A stretch of 64,000 nucleotides of DNA from Streptomyces pseudovenezuelae (GCF_001513955.1 NZ_KQ948145.1:214212-278211); one strand, 5' to 3'; shown: positions 8,019 through 17,986, counted from the stretch's first letter. The notes: generated by a model from the sequence alone, not told the origin. Numbers and translations are program-made.

Positions 8019-8786
8019 GTGGGAGATCCGCACCCCAAACTCCACGCCACCGCCCTGACCCGCACCTTCGGCCGCCCGCCCCGCTCCGTCGACGCCCTCG
8101 GCCCGCTCGACCTCAGCCTCGCCCCGGGCGAGTTCGTCTGCCTGGTCGGCCCCTCCGGGTGCGGCAAGTCGACGCTGCTGCGCATCGCGGCGGGCCTGCT
8201 CCGCCCGAGCACGGGCGCCCTGGAGATCCGCACGGCCTCGGCCCGCCCGGCGGCCATGATCTTCCAGGACTACGGCATCTACGACTGGAAGTCCGTCCGT
8301 GCCAACGTCCGCTTCGGCCTGGACATCCAGCGCGTCCCGCGCCGCGAGGCGAACGCCCGGGCGCAGGAGTGGCTGGCCCGCATGGGCCTCGCGGACTTCG
8401 CCGACGCCTACCCGGCGACCCTCTCCGGCGGAATGCGCCAGCGCGTGGCGATCGCGCGCGCCCTCGCGGTGGAACCCGAACTCCTGCTGATGGACGAACC
8501 CTTCGCCGCCCTGGACGCCCAACTGCGCATGATCCTCCAGGACGAGCTGCTGGAGGTCACGCAGACCCTGCGCACCACCACGCTGTTCATCACCCACAGC
8601 CTGGAGGAGGCGATCGTCCTCGGCGACCGCGTCCTGGTGATGTCCGCCCGCCCGGGCCGCCTGATCGCCGAACACCGCCCGCCGTTCCCCCGGCCGCGCA
8701 CCGGCGACATCCGCTCGGCTCCCGAATTCACGTCCCTGAAGAGCGAGTTGTGGGACCTGCTGCGCAAGGAGGCGCTACCGGCATGA
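8019..8786 (+). CDS. ABC transporter ATP-binding protein (SsuB/TauB/NrtD type)
   Basis: The 255-residue ATPase of a nitrate/sulfonate/thiamine-precursor type importer. Walker A GPSGCGKST (about residue 45), Q-loop FQDYGIYDWKS, signature LSGGMRQR, Walker B LLLMDEPFAALD and an H-loop THS are all intact. GTG at 8019 is chosen because AAGGAG lies five bases upstream and the longer frame has no family similarity. Its stop overlaps the permease start by four bases (ATGA), so translation is coupled. Confidence 0.93.
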   Translation: MGDPHPKLHATALTRTFGRPPRSVDALGPLDLSLAPGEFVCLVGPSGCGKSTLLRIAAGLLRPSTGALEIRTASARPAAMIFQDYGIYDWKSVRANVRFGLDIQRVPRREANARAQEWLARMGLADFADAYPATLSGGMRQRVAIARALAVEPELLLMDEPFAALDAQLRMILQDELLEVTQTLRTTTLFITHSLEEAIVLGDRVLVMSARPGRLIAEHRPPFPRPRTGDIRSAPEFTSLKSELWDLLRKEALPA

Positions 8787-9643
8787 CGACCGTGGCTCCC
8801 GAGAAGGTCTCCGTACTCGTACGCCGCCCGGGCCCGGAAGAGCTGCACCCGCTGCGCACCCACCGCCGCAGACGAGCCCTGGAACTGACCCTGGCGGCAG
8901 CCGTCCCCCTGCTGCTGGTCCTCCTTTGGCAACTGGCCGCCGCCCAGGCCTGGCTGGACGACCGCGTCTATCCCGCCCCCTCCACGATCCTCGCCGACGG
9001 CTGGGACCGCGCGGCGGCCGGCGACCTCTGGCCGGACGTGTGGGCGACCACGAAGCGCGTCCTGGCCGGCTACGCGTTCGGCACGGCCACGGGCTACGCC
9101 CTGGGCCTGGTGATGGGCTCGCTGTCCCTGGTGCGAGCGGCCCTGGAACCCCTCCTGGACGCCCTGTACGTCGTCCCGAAGCTGGCCCTGCTCCCCGTCT
9201 TCCTGAACATGTTCGGGCTGGGCGAGGGCCCGCAGATCGCCCTGGTGGCCACGACGGTCTTCTTCTTCGTGTGGATCTCGACCATGTCGGCGGTGATCTC
9301 CATCCCCTCCGGCCACCGCGACGCGGGCCAGGTCTTCGGCGCCTCCCCCTGGCAGATGTTCCGCCACGTCCTCCTGCCCGCCTCCCTCCCGTCCGTCCTG
9401 GTCGGCGCCCGGATCGCGGCGGGCGTGGCGGTCCTGGTGATCGTCGCCTCGGAACAGATCGCCGCGACGAACGGCTTGGGCCACCTGATCTTCGACTCGC
9501 GCGCCCTGTTCCAGAACGACGTGATGTTCGTCGGCATCGTCTGCGTGGCCGTCCTCGGCGTCCTGTTCTCCGAACTGGTCCGCGTCCTGGGCCGCCTGCT
9601 CACCCCGTGGGCACCGAGGGACCGCGGAAGGGGCCAGTCGTGA
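8783..9643 (+). CDS. ABC transporter permease (SsuC/TauC type)
   Basis: A 286-residue inner-membrane permease of the BPD_transp_1 family. There are about six transmembrane segments. The EAA-type loop appears around GHRDAGQVFGASPWQMFRHV, about 90 residues from the C-terminus. A basic N-terminal stretch (RTHRRRRALE) precedes helix 1. It overlaps the ATPase gene before it and the binding-protein gene after it by four bases each. The arrangement ATPase-permease-binding protein is typical of one-permease NMT1/SsuA-class systems. Confidence 0.92.
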   Translation: MTTVAPEKVSVLVRRPGPEELHPLRTHRRRRALELTLAAAVPLLLVLLWQLAAAQAWLDDRVYPAPSTILADGWDRAAAGDLWPDVWATTKRVLAGYAFGTATGYALGLVMGSLSLVRAALEPLLDALYVVPKLALLPVFLNMFGLGEGPQIALVATTVFFFVWISTMSAVISIPSGHRDAGQVFGASPWQMFRHVLLPASLPSVLVGARIAAGVAVLVIVASEQIAATNGLGHLIFDSRALFQNDVMFVGIVCVAVLGVLFSELVRVLGRLLTPWAPRDRGRGQS

Positions 9644-10785
9644 GAAGACACTTCTACGGCGCAGTGCTCACCGCACTCACCCTGCTGACGTCGACAGCCT
9701 GCACGGCGTCCCACGATCCGACGAGCCCGGCGTCCGGGGCGGGCGGGGGCGGGACACGAACCGTCCGCCCGGTGACGGGCTGCGGCACCGGCTCCTGGAC
9801 GGACCCCGCCGACCTCTCCCCCACCCGCACCCCGGCCCGCTGCAGGCCGGGCACCCCCGCTCCCCAGCCCCTGCCGAAACCCCGCAAGGTGACCATCGCG
9901 ACCGGGACACTGAGCGCGGAGTACGTGGCACCGCTCCAAGTGTCCCTGGACAAAAGAGAGTTCAAGAAGGAGGGCCTGGACGTCACCCTGAAGGTGCTGC
10001 CGACCCCCGACTCCCTGCCGCTGCTCGCCAAGGGCGACATCGACGCCCTGTGGGCGGCCCCCGAGGCGGCGGTCATGAACGGCGTCCGGGGCGGTTTCGA
10101 CATCCGCTGGGTCGCGGCGAACTTCTCCCCCGACCCGAAGTCGAAGAGCGGCCTGTGGGTCAGGCTCAGGGACGGCGAGAGCGGCGACCGGGTGAGGATG
10201 GCCGGCCGCAGGATGGGCACGATGATCGGCAAGGGCTCGGTGATCGCGTACCCCATGGAGAAGGCCCTCGGCGGACACGGCGGCGGCCTCGACGAGATCC
10301 AGTACCAGCAGCTCGGCGCGGCCGACGTCCTCACGGCCCTCCAGAACGGCGGCGTCGACTCGGCCTGGCTGCTGGACCCGGTCTGGCGCAGGGTCGACGG
10401 CAAGCCCGGCTACGCCTTCCTGGGCGGCCAGCCGCTCGGTGAGCCCCTGGGCGGCATGCTGTACGGCCCGCGCCTGCTGAACGACGACGTGGACGCGGGA
10501 GTCGCGTTGCTGAGGGCGTACATCCGCACGGTGAACACGTACTTCGCGGACGACTACAAGGCGGATGCGACCTTCGTCACCTACCTGGCGAAACTCCTGA
10601 AGACCGACGAGGCCGTCCTCAGGTCCACCCCGTCCCTGCGCATGGACTGGGAGATCCGCGCGGGCACCACGGACCGCCTGCAGGCGGCCTACCGGGCGCA
10701 GGGCGTGACGGAGGGCGAGAGCCTGCCGGAGTCCAGGACGGTGGACCGGGCTCTGTACGAGGAGGCGGTGGGCCACCGCCACTGA
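9640..10785 (+). CDS. ABC transporter substrate-binding lipoprotein (NMT1/THI5/SsuA-like)
   Basis: A 381-residue secreted binding protein. The N-terminus has twin arginines (VRRHFYG), a hydrophobic core and Cys at about residue 21 in TSTAC, an imperfect lipobox, so Tat export as a lipoprotein is plausible. A Gly/Thr-rich linker of about 55 residues leads to the periplasmic-type fold (VTIATGTLSAEYVAPLQVSL), which matches NMT1-like proteins. The substrate could be a sulfonate, nitrate or pyrimidine precursor; the sequence does not decide. GTG at 9640 overlaps the permease stop. Confidence 0.88.
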   Translation: MRRHFYGAVLTALTLLTSTACTASHDPTSPASGAGGGGTRTVRPVTGCGTGSWTDPADLSPTRTPARCRPGTPAPQPLPKPRKVTIATGTLSAEYVAPLQVSLDKREFKKEGLDVTLKVLPTPDSLPLLAKGDIDALWAAPEAAVMNGVRGGFDIRWVAANFSPDPKSKSGLWVRLRDGESGDRVRMAGRRMGTMIGKGSVIAYPMEKALGGHGGGLDEIQYQQLGAADVLTALQNGGVDSAWLLDPVWRRVDGKPGYAFLGGQPLGEPLGGMLYGPRLLNDDVDAGVALLRAYIRTVNTYFADDYKADATFVTYLAKLLKTDEAVLRSTPSLRMDWEIRAGTTDRLQAAYRAQGVTEGESLPESRTVDRALYEEAVGHRH

Positions 10786-10790
10786 AAACA

Positions 10791-10826
10791 CCGAGGGCCG
10801 GAACCCTTTCGGATTCCGGCCCTCGG
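10791..10826. terminator. bidirectional terminator between the ABC operon and tRNA-fMet
   Basis: CCGAGGGCCGGAA (10791-10803) and TTCCGGCCCTCGG (10814-10826) form a perfect 13-bp stem. On the minus strand it is followed by TGTTTTC, so it should end the tRNA transcript; it also follows the ABC operon stop by six bases. Confidence 0.85.
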
Positions 10827-10833
10827 CCTTCAG

Positions 10834-10907
10834 TAGCGGGGACAGGATTTGAACCTGCGACCTCTGGGTTATGAGCCCAGCGAGCTACCGAGCTGCTCCA
10901 CCCCGCG
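10834..10907 (-). tRNA. initiator tRNA-fMet (CAT), copy 1
   Basis: A 74-nt gene without an encoded CCA. The anticodon loop reads CTCATAA. The anticodon stem has three consecutive G-C pairs (CTGGG/CCCAG), the hallmark of initiators. The acceptor stem starts with an unpaired C1 opposite T72, also an initiator feature. The TTCAAAT T-loop is standard. It is followed on its own strand by the 10791-10826 terminator. An identical copy lies at 12999-13072. Confidence 0.95.
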
Positions 10908-10984
10908 TCGTTGAATGCAACGTTACGTGAAGGGAGAGGCCAGAGGCAAATCGCTTGTTCGAGGGCGGTCCCGCACAGCGCCCG

Positions 10985-12793
10985 CTACGCCGACAGTTCC
11001 TCCCGCAACGCGTCCCGCAGCCGGGCCGCCCGCTCGGAGACCTCCGCAGGTCCGAGGGCCACCGCCCGGTCGGCCCACCGCTGTCCCTCGGCCAGCTCGC
11101 CCCGACGCGCGTAGACCAGGGCCAGCCGCAGAGCCGCCCGCCCGTGCCCCGCGTCGGCGGCCCGGGCCCACCACACGGCGGCCTCCGGCTCGCTCCCCTC
11201 CCGGGCCAGCAGCAGCCCCAGGTTGAACGCCCCGTTTCGGGATCCCGCCTCCGCGGCCTCCCGGTACCACCGGGCCGCCTCCACGACGTCACCCCGGGCG
11301 GCGGCGAGCATGCCCACCCGCACCTGGGCCCGGCGGTGCCCCTGGGAGGCCGCCCGCTCGTACCACTCCTCGCACTCGCTCTTCTCCTCGTGCACCGGCT
11401 CCCCGAGGGAGTGCGCGGGCACCGGCGGCCGCCGGGCGTCCAGCACGGTCGCGAGCCGGTAGGCGGCCTCCGCGCTGCCGCCTCCCGCCGCACACCGGAG
11501 GTGCCGCTCGGCGCCGGCCTCGTCCCCGTCCCGCAGCCGGGCGATGCCCACCTGGAGCGCGGCCTCGGTGTGCCCGGCGGCGGCGGCCCGCTCGTACCAG
11601 CGCAGCGCGACGGTCTCCTCGCCGCGCCCGGCGAACAGGATGCCGAGGTTGAACGCGGCGTCCACGCTCCCTGCCTCGGCGGCCTTGGAGAACCAGGGCT
11701 CGGCCCCCGCGGTGTCCCCGCCCTGGAGCAGCAGGATGGCGAGCGCGTTGGCCGCCTCGCGGTGTCCCGCGTACGCGGCCCGCCGGTACCACTGCTCGGC
11801 CTGCGCGGTCCGTCCCTGCTCGGCGCAGAGCAGCCCGAGGTTGTACGCGCCGTTGTCGTCGCCCGCGTCCATCGCCGCCCGGTACCAGCGCTCGGCGGTC
11901 TGCGGCTCGCCGCGCTCGGCGTGCAGGGCGCCCAGCGCGTTGGCCGCGTTGCCGTCCCCGTCCTGGGCGGCGCGCAGCCACCACACGGCGGCGCTCTCGG
12001 TGTCCCCCGCGTCCCGCAGCAGGAACCCGAGCGCGCAGGCGGCCCGCGCCTCGCCGTCCTTCGCGGACGTCAGGTACCAGCGCCCGGCCTCCTTGAGCGC
12101 GCCACGCCGCTCCAGGATCGCCCCGAGGTGCAGCGCAGCCCGTCGGTGACCGCGCGCGGCGGCCTGCCGGTACCACTGCTCGGCCTCGGCCCCGGCGCCG
12201 TGGTCGTCCCCCACGTCCCCCTCGGGAACCAGCCGGCGGTCGAGCGCGCGGGCCAGCCGGTAGGCAGCCTCGCGGTGCCCCCGCTCGGCGGCGATCCGCA
12301 TCCACTGCTCGGCGCCCGCGTCCTGGCGGTGCTCCAGCAGGTCGGCGAGCGCGTAGGCGCCCAGCGCGTGCCCCTGCTCGGCGGACTGGCGCAACCAGTA
12401 CTCGGCGGCGGGCTCGTCGCCCCGCTCACGGTGGTGGCGCCCCAGCGCGTGCGCTGCCGCGGCCGACCCGGCGACGGCGGCGATCCGCCACCAGCCGGCG
12501 GCGTCGTCGGCGTATCCGCGCTGGTGCAGCAGGACGCCCAGGTTGTTGGCCGCGGCCCGGTCGCCTGCGGCGGTGGCGGCACGCAGATGGGGCTCGGCTC
12601 CGTCGAGATCGCCGCGGCGCAGCAGAAGGGCGCCGAGGACGCTCATCGCCTCGACGTCACCGGCTTCGGCGGCCAGGCGCTGCCGGACCTCCTCGGCGGC
12701 GTCGTCAGGCGCCTCCCCGACCCCGTCCCGCCCGGAAGGTTGCACAAAACGCCCTGTCTCGAACAGAGTTGCCTTGTCCCCCATAACGTCCAT
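10985..12793 (-). CDS. Sel1-like / TPR repeat protein
   Basis: A 602-residue protein made almost wholly of Sel1-type repeats of about 36 residues. The recurring pattern is A-x-x-x-L-G-x-L-x-x-x-x-G-D-x-x-x-A-x-x-W-Y-x-x-A-A, with more than a dozen copies from about residue 45 to 590. Such solenoids bind partner proteins. No signal peptide or membrane segment is seen, so it is probably cytoplasmic. It stands alone between two initiator tRNA genes. ATG at 12793 is taken; another ATG three codons in (MGDKATLF) is equally possible. The partner is unknown. Confidence 0.88.
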   Translation of the reverse strand: MDVMGDKATLFETGRFVQPSGRDGVGEAPDDAAEEVRQRLAAEAGDVEAMSVLGALLLRRGDLDGAEPHLRAATAAGDRAAANNLGVLLHQRGYADDAAGWWRIAAVAGSAAAAHALGRHHRERGDEPAAEYWLRQSAEQGHALGAYALADLLEHRQDAGAEQWMRIAAERGHREAAYRLARALDRRLVPEGDVGDDHGAGAEAEQWYRQAAARGHRRAALHLGAILERRGALKEAGRWYLTSAKDGEARAACALGFLLRDAGDTESAAVWWLRAAQDGDGNAANALGALHAERGEPQTAERWYRAAMDAGDDNGAYNLGLLCAEQGRTAQAEQWYRRAAYAGHREAANALAILLLQGGDTAGAEPWFSKAAEAGSVDAAFNLGILFAGRGEETVALRWYERAAAAGHTEAALQVGIARLRDGDEAGAERHLRCAAGGGSAEAAYRLATVLDARRPPVPAHSLGEPVHEEKSECEEWYERAASQGHRRAQVRVGMLAAARGDVVEAARWYREAAEAGSRNGAFNLGLLLAREGSEPEAAVWWARAADAGHGRAALRLALVYARRGELAEGQRWADRAVALGPAEVSERAARLRDALREELSA

Positions 12794-12958
12794 CGTCGCA
12801 CCACCTGCAACCTGGGTACACCTGGTATACCGCAGCCAGTGAGGTCACTTCAGCGTTTTGTCGACATGCCCACAGAACGACAAGTGAAACACAGTTCCCC
12901 CTCAACTGCCCCCGGCGGCACGGCCGTCACTTGCTCGGCAATGCGTTCGCACATCACG

Positions 12959-12989
12959 AAGGCCCGGATCCTGAAAGGATCCGGGCCTT
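12959..12989 (-). terminator. terminator of tRNA-fMet copy 2
   Basis: AAGGCCCGGATCC (12959-12971) and GGATCCGGGCCTT (12977-12989) form a perfect 13-bp stem with a TGAAA/TTTCA loop. It lies ten bases beyond the 3' end of the tRNA. Confidence 0.85.
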
Positions 12990-12998
12990 CGATTCCAG

Positions 12999-13072
12999 TA
13001 GCGGGGACAGGATTTGAACCTGCGACCTCTGGGTTATGAGCCCAGCGAGCTACCGAGCTGCTCCACCCCGCG
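12999..13072 (-). tRNA. initiator tRNA-fMet (CAT), copy 2
   Basis: Identical over 74 nt to the copy at 10834-10907. It has the same C1/T72 mismatch, three G-C pairs in the anticodon stem, CAT anticodon and no encoded CCA. Both copies are on the minus strand, about 2.1 kb apart, with the Sel1 gene between them. Confidence 0.95.
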
Positions 13073-13106
13073 CCGTTGTGTTGCAACCGTATCACGGCGC
13101 GGGGGT

Positions 13107-13139
13107 GGGCTTTCGCCCAGCGGCCGATCAGCCGCTGGG
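13107..13139 (-). terminator. terminator overlapping the UPF0182 stop codon
   Basis: CCCAGCGGC (13116-13124) and GCCGCTGGG (13131-13139) form a perfect stem whose loop contains the stop codon (13128-13130). A second small stem GGGC/GCCC (13107-13118) overlaps it. Confidence 0.55.
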
Positions 13140-16082
13140 ACTGCTGCTCGGACTACCGCTGGGACTGCTCCGGGGGCTCGGACTGGCACTGGGCTTCGCG
13201 CTGCTGCCGCTGCCCTTGTCCGCCGTGGCCTGCGCGTCCTCGGCGCGCTTGAGCGCGTCCTGGAGATCCTCCTGGGCCCGGCCGTACGCCTCCCAGTCGC
13301 CCTTCTTCAGGGCTTCCTGGCCGGCGTCGAAGGCCTTCTGGGCGTCGTTCAGCGCCTGTTGGACCGTCGGGTTGGTGGAGGTCGGCGGCGGCTTGGTGGT
13401 GTCACCGCCGTCGTCGGCCGGTGGCTGGGTGCTCGAACCGTCCGCTCCGAAGACCTTGTTCAGGGCTTCGTCGAGGGTGTCCTCGAAGGCGGTGTTGCCC
13501 CCGTAGGTCACCAACACCTTCCGCAGCAGCGGGTACTTGAGTCCACCACCGCGTACGTAGACCGGCTCCACATAGAGCAGTCCTCCGTCGAGGGGCACCG
13601 TCAGGAGATTGCCGTACTCCACATTGGAGTCGCCTCTGTTGAGGAGGCTGATGGTCTCGGCGATGTCCTGTTCGGAGTTGAACTGGCTCTGCACCTGTTT
13701 GGGTCCGTTGACCGTGGTGTTGGTCGGCAGTTTCAGGATTCTGATCTTGCCGTAGTCGCTGGTGCCCGCCTCGGCGTCGACCGACATGAACGCACTGAGA
13801 TTGTCCCGGCCGTTGGGCGTGAACGTCGTCGTGAGCGAGAACGCCTGTGCCTTCTGGTCGGGCATCTTCATGCTCAGGTAGTACGGCGGCACGGCGTCGC
13901 CCGACTTGTTGGTCGGGTCGTCCGGCACCTGCCACACCTCGCTGCCGCTGAGGAAGGTGTCCGCGTCCTCGACGTGGTAGCGGGCCAGCAGCTCACGCTG
14001 GACCTTGAACAGGTCCTGCGGGTAGCGCAGATGGGCCATCAGGTCGGTGGAGATGTCCTTCTTCGACTCCACCGTGCCCGGGAACGCCTTCATCCAGGTC
14101 TTGAGGACCGGGTCCTTGGTGTCCCACTGGTAGAGCTTGACCTCGCCGGTGTACGCGTCGACGGTCGCCTTCACCGAGTTGCGGATGTAGTTGACCTGGT
14201 TCTGCTGGGCCACGACCGCGCGCTGGTTGTTCGTCGCGGTCAGCGAGTCGGCCGTGGTGTCACCGAGGGTCGTGCGCGAGGAGTACGGGTAGCCGTTCGT
14301 CGTCGTGTACGCGTCGACGATCCACTGGATCTTGCCGTTGACCACCGCCGGGTAGGCGTCGCCGTCGATGGTCAGCCAGGGGGCGACCGCCTCGACGCGC
14401 TGCTTGGGCGTGCGGTTGTACAGGATCCGCGAGCCCTCGCCGATCGCTCCGGAGTAGAGGATCTGCGGCTCGCTGAACGCCACCGCGTAGGCGGCCCGGT
14501 TGACCGGGTTGGAGAGGTTGACCCCGCTCTTGGCCTTGTAGCTGTACGTCTTCTCGCCCGAGTCGTCGGAGTAGTCGATCTCCTTCTGGGGACCGCCGAC
14601 GATCGAGTACTCGGTGGTCTTCTCGCCGTAGTAGACGCGCTGCTGGTACGTCCCGAGGTCGCCCTGGGAGGGCAGGTTGGACTCGGTGAAGACCGGGCGG
14701 CCCTCGGCGTCGGCCTCGGTGCCCTTCGCGGCGACCACGCCGTAGCCGTGGGTGTAACGGAAGTGGTCGTTGATCCAGTTGTTCTTCGGGATGCCGGCGA
14801 GGTTCAGCTCACGCAGCCCGATGACCGTGTCCTGGTCCTTGCCGTCCTTGTTGTAGCGGTCGACGTCCAGGTTGGTCGGGAACGCGTAGTAGTTCCGCAT
14901 CTGCTGGAGCTGCTGGAACGTCGGCGAGACGACGTTGGGGTCCACGACCCGGATGCTCGCCGTGACGTCGACGTCGTCGCGCAGCTTGGTCTTGTCCGTG
15001 GTGGTGGACTTGCCGTCGTACTCCTTCACGGAGGCGTCGTCGATGCCGTACGCCTCACGCGTGGCCTTCAGGTTCTTCTCGACGTACGGCGCTTCCTTGG
15101 CCTGCTCGTTCGGCTGGACCTGGAACTTCTGGACGATCGCCGGGTAGAGCCCGCCGATCAGGATCGCCGAGAGCACCATCAGGCCGAAGCCGATCACGGG
15201 CAGCTGCCAGGTGCGCCGCCACAGGGTGGCGAAGAACAGCAGCGCGCAGATGACCGCGATGCAGAAGAGGATCGTCTTGGCCGGCAGATAGGCGTTCGCG
15301 TCGACGTACCTGAGGCCGGTCCAGCTGTCGGTCGCCTTGAAGTCGCTGGACTTGACCGCGAGGCCGTACCGGTCGAGCCAGTACGCGACGGCCTTCAGGG
15401 CGACGAAGACGCCGAGCAGCACCGACAGGTGCCCGGTCGCGGCGGCCGTGGCCCGCGCGCCCGGGGAGGTGATCCGGAGACCGCCGTAGAGGTAGTGGGT
15501 GAGCGCGGCGGCGATCACCGAGAGGATCGCGGCGGCGAAACCGAAGCCGAGCAGGAACCGGTACCAGGGCAGGTCGAAGGTGTAGAAGGAGATGTCGAGG
15601 TGGAACTGCGGGTCCTTCTGACCGAAGGAGACGCCGTTCACCCACATCAGCCAGGTCCGCCACTGGCTGGAGGCGGACGCACCGGCGATCAGGCCAACCA
15701 GGGAGACGATCCCGAGCAGCAGCCACTTCTTGTACGGCGCGATGCCCATCCGGTAGCGGTCGAGGTTCTGCTGCTCCATCGACATGGCGCTCAGCGGGGG
15801 ACGCAGCCGGTGGGCCAGCCAGATGTTGAAGCCGACCGCCAGGGCCATCAGCAGGCCGAAGACGAAGAACAGCCCGATCTTGGTCCACAGCGTGGTGGTG
15901 AACACGGACGAGTAGTTCACCGAGCGGTACCAGAGCCAGTCCGTCCAGAAGCCCGCGAACATGGTGAACGCCATGCCGAGGACGGCAAGGACGCCCAGCG
16001 TCATGAGCAGGGTCCTGGCACGCCGGGACGGGCGGCCCACTCTCATCCGCGGCCCTGTAGGGCCTCCGCCGCGGTCCGGCAT
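13128..16082 (-). CDS. UPF0182 family large membrane protein
   Basis: A 984-residue protein of the COG1615/UPF0182 family, conserved across actinobacteria (Rv3193c is the syntenic mycobacterial member). The N-terminal third holds about seven transmembrane helices. The rest is a long extracytoplasmic region ending in a Glu/Ala/Lys-rich helical stretch and a Ser/Pro/Gly tail. A Thr/Pro/Asp-rich segment ([20 protein letters not shown]) precedes the helical end. The function is unknown. ATG at 16082 (MPDRGGGP) is chosen by family start; no strong ribosome binding site is seen. It is divergent from the PPA1309-family gene. Confidence 0.9.
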   Translation of the reverse strand: MPDRGGGPTGPRMRVGRPSRRARTLLMTLGVLAVLGMAFTMFAGFWTDWLWYRSVNYSSVFTTTLWTKIGLFFVFGLLMALAVGFNIWLAHRLRPPLSAMSMEQQNLDRYRMGIAPYKKWLLLGIVSLVGLIAGASASSQWRTWLMWVNGVSFGQKDPQFHLDISFYTFDLPWYRFLLGFGFAAAILSVIAAALTHYLYGGLRITSPGARATAAATGHLSVLLGVFVALKAVAYWLDRYGLAVKSSDFKATDSWTGLRYVDANAYLPAKTILFCIAVICALLFFATLWRRTWQLPVIGFGLMVLSAILIGGLYPAIVQKFQVQPNEQAKEAPYVEKNLKATREAYGIDDASVKEYDGKSTTTDKTKLRDDVDVTASIRVVDPNVVSPTFQQLQQMRNYYAFPTNLDVDRYNKDGKDQDTVIGLRELNLAGIPKNNWINDHFRYTHGYGVVAAKGTEADAEGRPVFTESNLPSQGDLGTYQQRVYYGEKTTEYSIVGGPQKEIDYSDDSGEKTYSYKAKSGVNLSNPVNRAAYAVAFSEPQILYSGAIGEGSRILYNRTPKQRVEAVAPWLTIDGDAYPAVVNGKIQWIVDAYTTTNGYPYSSRTTLGDTTADSLTATNNQRAVVAQQNQVNYIRNSVKATVDAYTGEVKLYQWDTKDPVLKTWMKAFPGTVESKKDISTDLMAHLRYPQDLFKVQRELLARYHVEDADTFLSGSEVWQVPDDPTNKSGDAVPPYYLSMKMPDQKAQAFSLTTTFTPNGRDNLSAFMSVDAEAGTSDYGKIRILKLPTNTTVNGPKQVQSQFNSEQDIAETISLLNRGDSNVEYGNLLTVPLDGGLLYVEPVYVRGGGLKYPLLRKVLVTYGGNTAFEDTLDEALNKVFGADGSSTQPPADDGGDTTKPPPTSTNPTVQQALNDAQKAFDAGQEALKKGDWEAYGRAQEDLQDALKRAEDAQATADKGSGSSAKPSASPSPRSSPSGSPSSSPSG

Positions 16083-16246
16083 CTGGAAAGCCAAGGTGCG
16101 CACCTCGAAGTTCGCTGTCGATCCGTCAGGCCCTCGTGTTCGCGAGCCCTGGGTGGCCCCCCGTGATCGCGGGCCCACACCTATGCAACTTACTCACCGT
16201 TTACTCGGTTCCCGATTCAGGTGACGAACGAGGCAGGATTGTGACC

Positions 16247-16789
16247 ATGTCCAACACCCCCATGGCGGCGAGCCCGCTCACCCGGGCCGTACTCGAGATC
16301 GACGAGTACGCCTCCGGCCTCGGCTGGGACCAGCCCGCCCGCCTCTTCGCCCTCGTCGACACCGCCCGGCTGCGCGCCCAGGAGCCCGCTCTCGCGAGGC
16401 AGCTCGGTCCGCAGGACGCGCAGGCTTCCGCGGGCTTCACCCCGATCGAGCAGGACGAGATTCCCGCGGGCAAGCCGCTCGACGAGTTCCTCGGCACCAT
16501 CGCCTGGCCCGACGCGGTCGTCGGCTGTGCGCTCACCGTGGAGCGCCTGATGCTGCCGCCGTCCGCCGAGGCGTCCGTCCCGCAGGGGCTGACCGAGGCC
16601 AAGCTGGCGAAGTGGGTCGCCGAGCACCCGGACCGCCAGGAGGTCCGCATGACGGTCGCGGTCCTGCGCGACGGCACCCGCGACTCGGCCCTGCGGCTGC
16701 GCGAGAAGGACTCCCCGACCGAGGTCCTCACGGGCCGCGACCTGGTCCCCGGCCTGGCGGAGGCCCTGTCGGCGACGTTCGCGGACTGA
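16247..16789 (+). CDS. PPA1309 family conserved protein
   Basis: A 180-residue soluble protein of a conserved actinobacterial family of unknown function. Recognisable stretches include AVLEIDEYASGLGWDQPARLFALVDT, AGFTPIEQDEIP and a WPDAVVGCALTVERLMLP core. No membrane segment or catalytic motif stands out. ATG at 16247 follows GAGGCAGGA; a GTG six bases upstream is possible. It converges on the YlbL-type protease gene through a strong shared terminator. Confidence 0.85.
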   Translation: MSNTPMAASPLTRAVLEIDEYASGLGWDQPARLFALVDTARLRAQEPALARQLGPQDAQASAGFTPIEQDEIPAGKPLDEFLGTIAWPDAVVGCALTVERLMLPPSAEASVPQGLTEAKLAKWVAEHPDRQEVRMTVAVLRDGTRDSALRLREKDSPTEVLTGRDLVPGLAEALSATFAD

Positions 16790-16827
16790 CGTCTTCCGGG
16801 TCCTCGAGGTCGTCGGGGTCTTCCGGT

Positions 16828-16873
16828 ACGGCGAAGGGGGCGCCCTCGGTGTGAGGAGCGCCCCCTTCGCCGT
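16828..16873. terminator. bidirectional terminator between convergent genes
   Basis: A perfect 16-bp stem pairs 16828-16843 with 16858-16873 around a 14-nt loop. It separates the convergent PPA1309-family and YlbL-type genes. Confidence 0.85.
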
Positions 16874-16888
16874 GCACACGCGTGCCGG

Positions 16889-17986
16889 TCAGCCCTTGGC
16901 CGTGCACTTCGGCAGGTCGGACGTCCTGCCCTCGCGGATGTCCTTGAGCGCGCCGAGGGCGTCGTCGATGGTCTTCACCTTGACCAGGGTGAGCCCGCCA
17001 GGGGTGTCCTTGGCCGCGGCCGCGCAGTTGTCGGCGGGCGTCAGGAAGTACTGGGCGCCCTTGTCGCGCGCGCCGACCGTCTTCATCTCGATGCCGCCGA
17101 TCGGGCCGACCTTGCCGCCGTCGTCGATCGTCCCGGTGCCGGCGACGAACTTGCCGCCGGTCAGGTTGCCCGGGGTGAGCTTGTCGTAGATGCCGAGCGC
17201 GAACATCAGCCCGGCACTCGGGCCGCCGACGTCGGCGAGCTTGATGTCGATGGTGAACGGGAAGGTGTGGTCGGTCCCGGCCGCGATCCCGACGATGGCG
17301 CGCTTCTCGCCGTCGTCGTCGGAGGTCCTGGTCCTGATCGTGACCTTCTCGGTCCTGGTGGCCGGCCGGTTCGCCTTCTCGGCGGCGGCCTGCTCCTTCG
17401 CGGGCACCACCGTGAACACGACGTCCTCGCCGGGCTTGTGCTTGGTCACCAGTTCGGCGACGTCGCCCGGCGCCTTCACCGTCGTACCGTCGACGGCCTT
17501 GATCACGTCACCGGCGTGGAGCCGGCCCTCGGCCGGGGAGTCCTTGACGACGGTCGAGACGATCACCCAGGACTGCACCGGGACGTGCAGTTCCTTCAGC
17601 GCGGCGACCTTCGCGCTCTCCTGGGACTGGCTGAACTCCTCGGCGTTCTCCTGGGTCGACTGCTCCTCGGTCTTGCCGTCCGGGTAGAGCGTGTCGTGCG
17701 GTACGACCTTGTTGTCGTGCGCGAGCCAGCCGTAGACGGCCTCGACGAGGTTCATCTTGTAGTCGGCGCTGGTGACCCGGACGGTGGTCATGTTCAGGTG
17801 ACCGCTCGTCGGGTACGTCTTGCGCCCGGAGATCTGCAGCACCGGCTCGCCGCCGTGGTCGCCGAGGGTGTTCACCGTGGGTCCCGGTGACATCTCGGCG
17901 TAGGGCACTTTGATGAAGACTCCCGCGCAGAGAAGCGCGATCAGCATCAGGGTGGAGGCGAGCATCGTCGCGGTGCGGCGTGGCAT
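16889..17986 (-). CDS. YlbL-type PDZ/Lon-fold serine protease, membrane anchored
   Basis: A 365-residue protein with one N-terminal membrane anchor (ATMLASTLMLIALLCAGVFI). A PDZ domain lies at about residues 140-215 (VKDSPAEGRLHAGDVIKAVDG). The C-terminal S16 Lon-like protease domain carries the catalytic Ser in DVGGPSAGLMFALG and the Lys in GKVGPIGGIEMK, so it should be active. In B. subtilis and actinobacteria YlbL is linked to cell-envelope and division control. Rv3194c is the mycobacterial counterpart in the same neighbourhood. Confidence 0.92.
   Translation of the reverse strand: MPRRTATMLASTLMLIALLCAGVFIKVPYAEMSPGPTVNTLGDHGGEPVLQISGRKTYPTSGHLNMTTVRVTSADYKMNLVEAVYGWLAHDNKVVPHDTLYPDGKTEEQSTQENAEEFSQSQESAKVAALKELHVPVQSWVIVSTVVKDSPAEGRLHAGDVIKAVDGTTVKAPGDVAELVTKHKPGEDVVFTVVPAKEQAAAEKANRPATRTEKVTIRTRTSDDDGEKRAIVGIAAGTDHTFPFTIDIKLADVGGPSAGLMFALGIYDKLTPGNLTGGKFVAGTGTIDDGGKVGPIGGIEMKTVGARDKGAQYFLTPADNCAAAAKDTPGGLTLVKVKTIDDALGALKDIREGRTSDLPKCTAKG

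Noticed and set aside
7941..8057. 38-codon ORF (MDFLNLTDRHIVV) overlapping the ABC ATPase start
   Set aside because: Its ATG lies in an inverted repeat, it has no ribosome binding site and it overlaps the real start in another frame.
13014..16166. Open frame of 1050 codons on the plus strand opposite UPF0182
   Set aside because: Shadow of the UPF0182 gene; it would also run through a tRNA gene.
16187..16210. GAGTAA direct repeat as an operator between UPF0182 and PPA1309 genes
   Set aside because: Two six-base words in a promoter gap are not enough to separate from chance.
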